The translations under genes and the position numbers were made by a program. Positions 1 through 7,087 of a DNA stretch of 56,230 bases are shown piece after piece (the stretch's first letter is position 1; each line of letters begins with the position of its first letter). This DNA is from Terriglobia bacterium (GTDB lineage: Bacteria; Acidobacteriota; Terriglobia; JAIQFV01), in assembly GCA_028716525.1 (NCBI GenBank), contig JAQUPQ010000026.1:1-56230 (forward strand), in the 5' to 3' direction. The notes beneath the pieces are model-generated. The model had not been told where the DNA came from. It saw only the letters and a list, made by a program, of their open reading frames with translations, and searched no databases.

Positions 1-1
1 G

Positions 2-676
2 AATTACAGCGATACGGAAACCGGCAAAGCCCTGACCCGCGTCTTGGAAAAAAACCAGATTGAGGTGATGGATGGCTATCGCCGCTGTTGCGGCATGCCG
101 GCTTTGGATGGCGGCGATTTGAAGACGGCCTTGGACCAGGCCCGCGACAACGTGAAGTTCCTGGTTGAAAAAGTCCGCGCCGGCTACGAAGTGGTCATCC
201 CCGGGCCCACCTGCAGTTATATGTTCAAGAACGAATATCCCCTGTTGCTGAAATCGGATGACGCCAGGCTGGTGGCGAAACATACTTTCGATAGCGCGGA
301 ATATCTCATGAAACTGCATCAGGAAAAAGCCCTCGACACGCACTTTCCGAATCGATTGGGAAAGGTGGCGTACCAGTTGTCGTGCCATCTCAAGGCGCAG
401 AATCTCGGTTACAAGTCGCGTGACCTGCTTCAACTCGCGGGCGCCCGCGTGCAGGTGGTGGAGCGCTGTTCCGCGGTCGATGGAACCTGGGGAATGAAAA
501 CCGAATATCACGATCTGGCCATGAAATGGGCCCGCCCGTTGCTGAAAGAAATTGTGGAACCGGAGCCCGAAGCCATCGCCACCGACTGTCCGCTCTCGGC
601 CTTGCGCATCACCCAGGGCACCGGCCGGGAAGCGGTCCACCCGGTGAGACTTTTGGCCAAGGCCTACGGCCTATGA
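2..676 (+). CDS. CCG-domain Fe-S oxidoreductase-like protein, 5' end missing
   Basis: The reading frame is open from the first bases of the window, so this is the C-terminal part of a longer protein; the TTG at 44 is internal. The visible part has a cysteine-rich CCG-type region: YRRCCGMPALDGGD followed by GPTCSYMF, and later YQLSCHLKAQ and VVERCSAVDGTWGM. This pattern is known from heterodisulfide-reductase subunit B and GlpC-like proteins, where the cysteines hold an iron-sulfur centre. The stop overlaps the start of the next gene by ATGA, so the two are probably translationally coupled. CCG-domain proteins are commonly found beside DUF3501 proteins and rubrerythrin, which suggests a role in electron transfer or peroxide defence. 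The exact substrate is unknown. Confidence 0.75.
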   Translation, partial: NYSDTETGKALTRVLEKNQIEVMDGYRRCCGMPALDGGDLKTALDQARDNVKFLVEKVRAGYEVVIPGPTCSYMFKNEYPLLLKSDDARLVAKHTFDSAEYLMKLHQEKALDTHFPNRLGKVAYQLSCHLKAQNLGYKSRDLLQLAGARVQVVERCSAVDGTWGMKTEYHDLAMKWARPLLKEIVEPEPEAIATDCPLSALRITQGTGREAVHPVRLLAKAYGL

Positions 677-1293
677 AAAAACTAGAGCGAAGCGACATTC
701 AAAATCTCTACGAGTATGAGAAAGCGCGTCCTGATTTTCGAAATGCCGTCATGGCGTTGAAGCGGCATCGGCGGATCGGAGTGGGCCGCCACATCAGCCT
801 GGTGTTTGAAAATCGCGAGACCCTGAAATTTCAAATTCAGGAAATGATCCGCGCGGAACGCCTGGTGGATGACGCCAAGATTGACGAAGAAATCAGAGTG
901 TACAATCAGCTCATTCCCGATGCCCATGAACTGAGCGCCACCCTGCTTTTGGAAATCACCGAGCCCGGTGAAATCAAGCCGGCCCTGGATCGATTTCAAG
1001 GCATTGACAGCGGCGATCGGGTTTATTTTGAGTTCGGGGAGGGAGATCGGGTTCCGGCGCAGTTTGAAGCCGGGCACAGCCGCGAAGATCGCATCAGCGC
1101 CGTTCAATATGTGCGCTTTGCTTTTACCGCTCGCCAACAGGAAGGGTTCAAAGATCCCAAAACCTCCGTGGCGTTGGTGGTCGATCATCCCGGCTTTGAG
1201 GCGCGAACCGTTCTGACACCGGAGCAGCGGGCCGCGTTGCGCCGGGATTTTGAAGAAACTTCCGCCGGGGTTGGCGGGACGGCCGCGCCGTAG
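673..1293 (+). CDS. DUF3501 family protein
   Basis: The 206-residue product starts MKKLERSDIQNLYEYE and carries the conserved DUF3501 features RRIGVGRHISLVFENRET and the charged stretch VYNQLIPDAHELSATLLLEI. It has no signal peptide or membrane segment. The ATG at 673 overlaps the TGA of the upstream Fe-S gene; an upstream in-frame extension to 526 would overlap that gene deeply and is unlikely. The family has no assigned reaction. Its repeated pairing with CCG-domain Fe-S proteins and rubrerythrins suggests an accessory role in the same redox or stress function. Confidence 0.75.
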   Translation: MKKLERSDIQNLYEYEKARPDFRNAVMALKRHRRIGVGRHISLVFENRETLKFQIQEMIRAERLVDDAKIDEEIRVYNQLIPDAHELSATLLLEITEPGEIKPALDRFQGIDSGDRVYFEFGEGDRVPAQFEAGHSREDRISAVQYVRFAFTARQQEGFKDPKTSVALVVDHPGFEARTVLTPEQRAALRRDFEETSAGVGGTAAP

Positions 1294-1429
1294 TATCCTT
1301 ATTTATATCCTTTGATGCAAGCGCGGGGAGAGATTCCCGGATCGATTTTCATTCGTTCTTCAGATCGGATGTTGGGCTTTTTCGCCGGGGTTTTAAACAC
1401 GTTCGTACTCACGTTCGGAGGAGGAACCT

Positions 1430-2182
1430 ATGGACCATGTGATCTGGGGAGTGGGGTTGTCGCAGGTGTTGGGGATTGTGTTTCCATCGGACGCCATGTC
1501 CTGGCAGGAAATATTTCTGCGATGGATTCACTTTTTGGCGGGCATCACGTGGATTGGGATGTTGTATTTCTTCAATCTCGTCAACGTGAATTTCATGAAG
1601 GCCTTGGACGCGCCGACCAAGGGCAAGGTGGTTCCCGAGTTGTTGCCGCGGGCGTTGTTCTGGTTCCGCTGGGGCGCCGTCGTCACGGTTCTGGCGGGCT
1701 TGTGGTATTACATGATCATTCTGACCCTCGAACCCAACGCGGGAGGAAATATTGGGCGTTGGTTTGGAATGGTGATCCTGGCTTGGATTCTGATTTTTTT
1801 GATTCTCCGACCCGTATCCGGCGCCTTAAACAACGGGTATCTAATCGCCTTGTTGGTGGCGATTTTGATGATTCTACTGTCGTGGGGCGTGTTGAGATTC
1901 AATAGCTCCGAAGGATCCAGCAATGAGGCTCTTTCAATTGGGATTGGCGGTGGAATGGGTGTGATCATGTTGCTGAATGTGTGGGGAATTATCTGGCCCC
2001 ACCAGAAGCGTATTATTGCCTGGACTAAAGCCAATGCTACTCAGGGCACGCCCATGCCGCCCGAAGCTGCCAAGCTGGCCCGCCGTGCCTTCTTGGCTTC
2101 GCGAATGAACACCTGGCTGTCGTTGCCCATGTTGTTTTTTATGGCGGCCGCACACCATTTTCCGTTCTTGGGTAAGGTGTAG
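1430..2182 (+). CDS. Urate-oxidase N-terminal-domain (PuuD-N-like) membrane protein
   Basis: A 250-residue polytopic inner-membrane protein. After a short N-terminus, WIHFLAGITWIGMLYFFNLVN and the following hydrophobic stretches near residues 85-105, 115-135, 140-165 and 175-200 look like transmembrane helices, with a last one at about 225-245. This matches the membrane domain found at the N-terminus of the urate hydroxylase PuuD. The C-terminal cytochrome c domain of PuuD (CxxCH) is absent, so urate oxidation should not be assumed. A strong Shine-Dalgarno (GGAGGAGG) lies upstream of the ATG, and a terminator-like hairpin follows at 2219. Confidence 0.7.
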   Translation: MDHVIWGVGLSQVLGIVFPSDAMSWQEIFLRWIHFLAGITWIGMLYFFNLVNVNFMKALDAPTKGKVVPELLPRALFWFRWGAVVTVLAGLWYYMIILTLEPNAGGNIGRWFGMVILAWILIFLILRPVSGALNNGYLIALLVAILMILLSWGVLRFNSSEGSSNEALSIGIGGGMGVIMLLNVWGIIWPHQKRIIAWTKANATQGTPMPPEAAKLARRAFLASRMNTWLSLPMLFFMAAAHHFPFLGKV

Positions 2183-2218
2183 TTTTTTGCGGGCCGGCTT
2201 TTTGGAGAGGGGACTCTC

Positions 2219-2250
2219 GGGGGAAGCTGCTCAACAAGGTAGCTTCCCCC
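2219..2250 (+). terminator. Hairpin terminator after the PuuD-N-like gene
   Basis: A 10-bp perfect stem (GGGGGAAGCT / AGCTTCCCCC) with a 12-nt loop is followed by TTCCTTTCC. It starts 36 bases after the stop of the upstream gene. The tail is pyrimidine-rich rather than a pure T-run, so termination may be partial. Confidence 0.6.
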
Positions 2251-2360
2251 TTCCTTTCCAGAGTTCTTCATGAGAACACATCGTACAAGAGAAGCGGCTG
2301 GACGAGTCCCGACCGGATTGCGCCGGTCCGCGTCGTGATGCAATAAACATCGTATGGCGA

Positions 2361-2366
2361 TATAAT
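2361..2366 (+). promoter_or_regulatory. Candidate -10 box for the superoxide dismutase gene
   Basis: A perfect TATAAT sits 91 bases before the dismutase ATG. No good TTGACA-like -35 is visible 16-18 bases upstream (the window there reads around TGATGCAATAAA), so this is only a candidate. Confidence 0.3.
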
Positions 2367-2457
2367 ATCGGCGACTTCAAAAATATCCAGTGCGGCGGCG
2401 AAGCCTGCGAATCGCTCCGCACGATTAGACCAGTGGTTTTTCAGAAAGGAGATCAGG

Positions 2458-3066
2458 ATGGCACTCGTGGCAAAGAATTACGATCACTTGTTGGGCAAGT
2501 TGCCGGGATTGAGCGAAAAACAGTTGAAAGCTCATTTCGGTCTGTATCAGGGTTATGTCAAGAAACTCAATGAAATCCAGGAAAAGCTGAAGGGCATCGA
2601 CCGGTCGACGGCCAACTACAGCTTCAGCGACTACTCCGAGTTGAAGCGTCGCGAAGCGGTGGCCTTCAACGGCTCTTTTCTCCATGAGATGTATTTTGAG
2701 AACTTGAGTCCCCAAGGCGGGGAGCCTTCGCGAGGTGTGCAGGACGCCATTCAAAAAGCGTTCGGCTCGCGCGAAGCCTGGGAAGCCGATCTCAAGGCGG
2801 CCGCTTCTTCCACGCCCGGCTGGGTGCTGTTGACCTTTAATCGCATCGATGGCGAACTGCATCATTACATCCTGTTCGAACATCATATCGGTTTGCCCGT
2901 GCACCAAGAGCCGATTCTGGCGTTGGATTGCTGGGAGCATGCCTACATGATTGATTATGGAACGACCAAAGGGGAGTATTTGGCGAGCTTTATGAAAATC
3001 ATCGACTGGAATGTGGTCAACACCCGGTTCGACGCTCACCCGCGAGCAATCGGTGCATCCCGATGA
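2458..3066 (+). CDS. sod: Superoxide dismutase, Fe/Mn family
   Basis: A 202-residue cytosolic-type protein of normal family length that converts superoxide to hydrogen peroxide and oxygen. The four metal ligands are visible: His26 (KAHFGLY), His76 (SFLHEMYF), and Asp157 and His161 (ALDCWEHAY). The usual HxxxHH run after the first ligand is replaced by HFGLYQGYV, so the tunnel-gate histidine and tyrosine region is divergent. Metal preference (Fe or Mn) cannot be read safely. The ATG follows an AAAGGAG ribosome binding site. Its neighbours, an Fe-S/DUF3501 pair and a rhodanese, fit an oxidative-stress or sulfur-redox context. Confidence 0.92.
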   Translation: MALVAKNYDHLLGKLPGLSEKQLKAHFGLYQGYVKKLNEIQEKLKGIDRSTANYSFSDYSELKRREAVAFNGSFLHEMYFENLSPQGGEPSRGVQDAIQKAFGSREAWEADLKAAASSTPGWVLLTFNRIDGELHHYILFEHHIGLPVHQEPILALDCWEHAYMIDYGTTKGEYLASFMKIIDWNVVNTRFDAHPRAIGASR

Positions 3067-3130
3067 GATACGGGTTATCCCGTCGGATTGAAGGATGCTG
3101 ATCTCGCGGACAATGCCGTTTCACATGCTT

Positions 3131-3160
3131 CTCGGGATTCATCCTGGGATGGATCCCGAG
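3131..3160. other. Long palindromic hairpin between sod and the rhodanese gene
   Basis: Two 14-base arms separated by TG pair along their whole length with one T-G wobble: CTCGGGATTCATCC against GGATGGATCCCGAG. It ends 20 bases before the rhodanese GTG start and 64 bases after the sod stop. It has no T-run, so it may be an attenuator, an mRNA-stabilising end for sod, or a protein-binding palindrome. Confidence 0.6.
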
Positions 3161-3180
3161 AGGTTCTTGGGTTTTGCCGC

Positions 3181-3507
3181 GTGAATAAGATTCGAGAGAT
3201 TGAACCCGAGGAAGTCAGGCGCTTGCAGGAAGCCGGGAAGAGTTTTGTTTTTTTGGACGTCCGCGAGCCTTGGGAAGTCTCCTTGGTTCACTTGGAGGGA
3301 GCGCTCTCCATTCCGCTGGGAAACCTGTACGCCGCCCGCGAACAGTTGAATCCCGAAGACGAAATTGTTGTGTTTTGTCATCGCGGGATCCGGAGTCAAC
3401 TCGCCTGCCAACATCTTTCGGCCCAAGGTTTCAAGTCCGTTTACAATTTGAGCGGGGGCATCGATGCGTGGGCGGCGCGCCTGGATCCCACGCTGGCGCG
3501 TTATTGA
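3181..3507 (+). CDS. Single-domain rhodanese-like protein
   Basis: I take the GTG at 3181 as the start; this gives a 108-residue protein that is almost exactly one rhodanese domain. Key parts are FLDVREPWEV (Asp26, Arg28) and the active-site loop VVFCHRGIRS, with the persulfide-forming Cys66, then GGIDAWAARLDP at the end. It is similar in size to GlpE/PspE-type single-domain sulfurtransferases. Such proteins move sulfane sulfur from donors such as thiosulfate to thiol or cyanide acceptors. The frame is open further upstream, to 3088, but that stretch contains the palindrome and has no domain content. Confidence 0.85.
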   Translation: MNKIREIEPEEVRRLQEAGKSFVFLDVREPWEVSLVHLEGALSIPLGNLYAAREQLNPEDEIVVFCHRGIRSQLACQHLSAQGFKSVYNLSGGIDAWAARLDPTLARY

Positions 3508-3576
3508 ATGCCTTGAATGGCGACCCGGGTGTTGCCGCCGGGGTTTCCGGTGAGGTCGTGGGAATGAAGGAACGGA

Positions 3577-3837
3577 ATGGATGTTCTCGCAAGAGTGGAA
3601 GCTGAACTGGCCCGTTATCGTCATCCCCTCATATCCATGAACGCGCATTCCTCCACGGGTGATGGCGGCGTGGACGTTCTTTTGCAACTCAAGGATCCCT
3701 CCGTTTCAGCGCACACCTATCGCCTGCACCTGACGGTTCGCGAGATTGAAAATCCCCGCTTCTCCTGGGCCTTTCAAAAACTTCTTTACGATTCGTTGCA
3801 CGATTACATCATCGAGTTGTTTACCGATCGTCCCTGA
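3577..3837 (+). CDS. Uncharacterised 86-residue protein
   Basis: A small soluble protein starting MDVLARVEAELARYRHP. It has a helical N-terminus, a beta-rich middle (VDVLLQLKDPSVSAHTYRLH) and an aromatic C-terminal helix (SWAFQKLLYDSLHDYIIELF). I do not recognise the family. GAAGGAA lies upstream of the ATG. It follows the rhodanese gene by 69 bases on the same strand and may be co-transcribed with it. Confidence 0.55.
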   Translation: MDVLARVEAELARYRHPLISMNAHSSTGDGGVDVLLQLKDPSVSAHTYRLHLTVREIENPRFSWAFQKLLYDSLHDYIIELFTDRP

Positions 3838-3890
3838 GGGCGGAGTCGAAATGATAGGTGCCAGGGATCAGGTGTCGGGTGTGAGGGAGT

Positions 3891-4086
3891 AGCCATCAGC
3901 TTTCAGCTATAAGCCCCAAGCTTTAAGCCGGAAGCGTTTACAGAAAAACGAAAACACATTCTTTTCTTCTGAATCGGATTATCCCGGAAGGTTGTTCGCT
4001 CTCGGATGAAGATTGATCTTTGAAACCTGTCTACTGAATTTCTTGAAGCTTGTGGCTTAGGGCTTAAAGCTGAAAGCTGATGGCTG
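3891..4086. repeat. Intergenic inverted repeat with AGCCATCAGCTTTCAGCT arms
   Basis: The left arm starts at 3891 (AGCCATCAGCTTTCAGCT, then ATAAGCCCCAAGCTTTAAG). The right arm ends at about 4086 and is its near reverse complement (GGCTTAGGGCTTAAAGC then TGAAAGCTGATGGCT). The outer 18 bases match exactly; the inner parts match with small gaps. The spacer of about 100 bases has no gene. It lies between convergent genes, so it could act as a bidirectional terminator, but its size suggests a dispersed palindromic element. Confidence 0.6.
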
Positions 4087-4095
4087 ACACCTGCT

Positions 4096-4962
4096 TTACG
4101 GCAGTTTCTCCACTTCAATTTTTGCTGCGGGGTTGGAGACGGCTTCGTAATGGCTGTAGCGGCTGGTTTCGATGCGATTTTCTCCCTTCACAAAAACCTT
4201 GGCGCGAAATTCCATTTCAGTGAAAGCCGGCATCCAGAATCCCCCGGCCACGGGCGACTGTTCGAGCGTGATGGTGGATCCCTTTCGGACTTTGCCGAAC
4301 AGTCCGCCGCCGAAGTCGACGTCATCGCCCAAGGTTCCGGACAGGCGAATCAGTTGATGTTCTTCCTCGGTAATCCAGATTTTTCCCGTCAGGGTTTTTA
4401 AAAACACTGTTTCGCGTGACGGCGGCCGAAATCCCGGACGCGGTGTGAACGAAAAAACCCAGCTGCTATGTCCGTTGATGGTTTGTGTGCCGGCGGGTTG
4501 AAAGTCAAACGCGTCCGGAAGGCTTCGGATGAAATCCTTTTCCTTGTCGCGTTCCTTGACCATGGCGGCGCGCAGGGCGTTGCGCTGGTCGGAGGGTTTG
4601 GCCGCCGCTTCGCGAATCTGTTGATCGATTTTGGCCTGCTGCTGGTTGATTACTTCTTGGCTGTAACGTCCGCCATTTATGGCCAAATATTTGACGTAGG
4701 AATCATAATCGGTGTGTGTCCACATCATTTCCTTGGTATCAAAGCTGCGGGGATTGTTGTCGGGACCAAGATCTTCAGTAATCTCCTGCTCCACGTATCG
4801 GTAATGGTAACGCGCATCGATATTTTTAATTTGGTGCGCAACCACTTCCTTGAGCAGGGTGGACGCATCGGGGCGATCTTCGGCCGGCGTTGATATCCGA
4901 CCTGCGGCAATCCCGAAAAAAAGAATTGTGAAAACAGGCAGGGAACGAAGTGTGCGCCTCAT
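4096..4962 (-). CDS. Exported protein of unknown function
   Basis: The start at 4962 is preferred over 4977 because it is preceded by AAAGGTGA. The 288-residue product begins MRRTLRSLPVFTILFFGIAAG, a signal peptide. The mature part has a charged helical region (about residues 95-145, rich in Gln, Lys and Glu) and then a beta-rich half with outer-membrane-lipoprotein-like strands (HSSWVFSFTPRPGF, KIWITEEEHQLIRLSG, TITLEQSPVAGGFWMPAF). This layout resembles secreted acidobacterial proteins of LolA/outer-membrane-lipoprotein-sorting type, but I cannot assign a family. It is convergent with the preceding genes. Confidence 0.6.
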   Translation of the reverse strand: MRRTLRSLPVFTILFFGIAAGRISTPAEDRPDASTLLKEVVAHQIKNIDARYHYRYVEQEITEDLGPDNNPRSFDTKEMMWTHTDYDSYVKYLAINGGRYSQEVINQQQAKIDQQIREAAAKPSDQRNALRAAMVKERDKEKDFIRSLPDAFDFQPAGTQTINGHSSWVFSFTPRPGFRPPSRETVFLKTLTGKIWITEEEHQLIRLSGTLGDDVDFGGGLFGKVRKGSTITLEQSPVAGGFWMPAFTEMEFRAKVFVKGENRIETSRYSHYEAVSNPAAKIEVEKLP

Positions 4963-5164
4963 AACATCACCTTTCATCGATTTGCATTATGCCTCGATTC
5001 CATCTCTAAGCCCTGCCAATGACAAATTATTACAAGTTTTCGGCGGATTTATTCAAACCTTTTTTAAGTTGACACGTCTAAAGGAGTGAACAAAAAGTTG
5101 GAACTTCAAGTCACTGTAACACGTAATGAATAGTGAGCCAGGGGAAAGTCGATCGGGGGTCGTC

Positions 5165-5416
5165 ATGACGCAGAGCGAATGGAAGACTGAAACCACGCGG
5201 TTAATTATCGAAGCCCTCAATACATTGCCCGAAAACGAACGCCAGGCGTTCATTTGCAAACACTACAAGGGCATGAAAATTTCTGAGATCGCCGGGAATT
5301 TGCAGCGCAGCGTCGAGGACACCGCCGAATTGCTGAAGTTGGCGGAACGTCGGTTGAGCGATCGATTGAATCATCTGCGCCGGGAAGCTTATCGCGCCTC
5401 GTTGGCATTTTGTTGA
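5165..5416 (+). CDS. Sigma-70 region 4-like stand-alone regulator
   Basis: An 83-residue protein (start at 5165, after GGGGGT) made almost only of a sigma-region-4-like helix-turn-helix: IIEALNTLPENERQAFICKHYKGMKISEIAGNLQRSVEDTAELLKLAERRLSDRL. In sigma factors this part contacts the -35 element. Region 2 and other core-binding domains are missing, so it is either a YlxM-like or anti-sigma-like regulator or a degenerate ECF factor. A longer start at 5126 is possible but has no ribosome binding site. A TTGACA at 5069-5074 lies upstream without a convincing -10. A strong terminator follows. Confidence 0.6.
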   Translation: MTQSEWKTETTRLIIEALNTLPENERQAFICKHYKGMKISEIAGNLQRSVEDTAELLKLAERRLSDRLNHLRREAYRASLAFC

Positions 5417-5480
5417 TGGAGTCTGGAGCAGCTTTTTCCTTGTTGTAGAACTTCGGTTCATCCTTCCTTGAGAGTGGACA

Positions 5481-5515
5481 CGGCCCCGAAGAGAATTTTC
5501 GGGGCCGATTTTTTT
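5481..5515 (+). terminator. Intrinsic terminator after the sigma-region-4 gene
   Basis: CGGCCCCGAA and TTCGGGGCCG form a 10-bp GC-rich stem around AGAATT-type loop bases, followed directly by ATTTTTTT. This is a textbook Rho-independent terminator. Confidence 0.85.
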
Positions 5516-5833
5516 GCCCTGTGGGGTGCGGCGTCGCGGAGAAATTTCGCGGCCGCCGCGGACATTGGCAATCTTGATTTATTCATTTCTGAAATGGACA
5601 AACTTTTACAATTGATGGCGGGTTTGTTCTTCTTCTTTCGCGAAGTAACCTCTCCTTAGTTCCAGGCGTCATTTTTGACGTATAATGCGGTTCGAACTCT
5701 ACACAATTAGAGCCCGCCGCCGGTCGGGGAACCACCCGTCAGCGGAGTGGCAAGAATCTTGCAGGTCGTATCGTGTCAGCCTGCACCCGAAAGTTTGATT
5801 TGTGCCTATGCAAGAAACGGTGGAATTGTGTTT
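5516..5833 (+). promoter_or_regulatory. Leader of the RND efflux operon with candidate -10
   Basis: This stretch separates the terminator from the efflux operon. TATAAT at 5681-5686 is a perfect -10 hexamer, but the bases 17 positions upstream (around AGTTCC) are not a good -35; the TTGACG touching it is too close. No operator palindrome or regulator gene is visible nearby. An in-frame upstream GTG at 5747 exists within this leader. Confidence 0.35.
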
Positions 5834-7087
5834 ATGGAAACCCCAAGGACATCAGGATCTCAAGGACATGTTGAACCCGCTTCGCCGCGCCCTTCCCAAG
5901 CTGTTCCCACGCATTTGAAAAAGCCTTGGGTCTGGATTTTGGTTGTGGTGCTGATCATCGGGGGCATGTATTTTCTCCGGCCCAGAAACAGTGATCCCCG
6001 GGCTGCCGGAGCTTCTTCCAAAGGCGGCGGCGGAAAAGGCGGGCGTGAAGGAATGATCACCCCGGTCGTGGCCGCCCAAACCACGCAGGGCGACATCGGG
6101 GTTTACTTCACCGGATTGGGCGCCGTGACGCCGATTTATACCGTAGCGGTGAAGAGCCGCGTGGACGGCCAGTTGATGCAGGTCCACTTCAAGGAAGGCG
6201 ATCTCGTTCATCGCGGCGATCCTCTCGTGGAAATCGACCCCCGCCCGTTTGAAGTTCAATTGACGCAGGCCGAAGGGCAGTTGATGAAGGATCAGGCGGC
6301 GCTCGACAATGCCCGCCTGGATCAGGCCCGCTATCAAGCCTTGCTGGCGCACAATGCCGTTCCGGAGCAGCAACTGGCCACACAGAAGGCTTTGGTGGAA
6401 CAATTTCAGGGCGCTGTCAAGATCGATCAAGGCCAAATCAACAGCGCCAAGCTCAACATTACTTACTGTCACCTTGCAGCGCCCATCACCGGGCGCATCG
6501 GTTTGCGGCTGGTGGACCCCGGCAACATTGTTCATGCCAACGATGCGACGGGTCTGCTGGTGATCACCCAGATTCAGCCCATCAGTGTCATCTTTACCAT
6601 TGCCGAGGATCAACTGCCGATGGTTCTCGCGAAAATGCGGTCGCGCCGGCCTTTGACGGTGGACGCCTATGACCGCACGATGGCCACCAAGATTGCGTCC
6701 GGTACTTTATCGACCGTGGACAACGAAATCGATCAATCCACGGGCACGGTGCGAATGCGGGCGACCTTTGACAACCGCACCAACGCGCTGTTCCCCAACC
6801 AATTTGTAAATGCGCGATTGTTGGTCGAGGTCAAACATGGAGTCACGTTGGTCCCGACCGCCGCGGTGCAACGCAATTCCCAAACAACATACGTCTACCT
6901 TGTGAAACCGGATTCTTCAGTGACGGTTCGGCCGATCTCCATCGGCACCACAGAAGCCGGTGTTTCGGAAGTAACTTCAGGCCTCCAGGCCGGCGATGTG
7001 GTGGTCATGACGGGGGTGGAAAAGCTCCAGGAGGGGAGCAAGGTCAAGCCGCAGATGACCGGCGAAAAGACCGCCAGAGGAAGCTAA
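5834..7087 (+). CDS. mdtA: RND efflux periplasmic adaptor (MdtA-like)
   Basis: A 417-residue membrane-fusion protein. It begins METPRTSG and has an N-terminal anchor helix (KPWVWILVVVLIIGGMYFL, about residues 31-50), then a Gly/Lys-rich linker. The barrel-sandwich half-motif VDGQLMQVHFKEGDLVHRGDPL is followed by a coiled-coil hairpin rich in Gln and Ala, the second lipoyl half (LAAPITGRIGLRLVDPGNIV) and a beta-barrel ending near GVEKLQEGSKVKP. It bridges the RND pumps and the outer-membrane factor in the periplasm. The ATG at 5834 is chosen over the GTG at 5747 because the extension has no family content. Its stop abuts the ATG of the next gene. Confidence 0.9.
   Translation: METPRTSGSQGHVEPASPRPSQAVPTHLKKPWVWILVVVLIIGGMYFLRPRNSDPRAAGASSKGGGGKGGREGMITPVVAAQTTQGDIGVYFTGLGAVTPIYTVAVKSRVDGQLMQVHFKEGDLVHRGDPLVEIDPRPFEVQLTQAEGQLMKDQAALDNARLDQARYQALLAHNAVPEQQLATQKALVEQFQGAVKIDQGQINSAKLNITYCHLAAPITGRIGLRLVDPGNIVHANDATGLLVITQIQPISVIFTIAEDQLPMVLAKMRSRRPLTVDAYDRTMATKIASGTLSTVDNEIDQSTGTVRMRATFDNRTNALFPNQFVNARLLVEVKHGVTLVPTAAVQRNSQTTYVYLVKPDSSVTVRPISIGTTEAGVSEVTSGLQAGDVVVMTGVEKLQEGSKVKPQMTGEKTARGS

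Noticed and set aside
1312-1905. Reading frame overlapping the PuuD-N-like gene
   Set aside because: The +1 frame has clear transmembrane helices and a strong ribosome binding site; this one has neither.
3088-3180. Longer rhodanese start
   Set aside because: It would encode the 14-bp palindrome; the GTG at 3181 opens a protein of exact domain length.
5675-5686. TTGACG next to TATAAT as a complete promoter
   Set aside because: The two hexamers touch each other, while 16-18 bases of spacing are needed.
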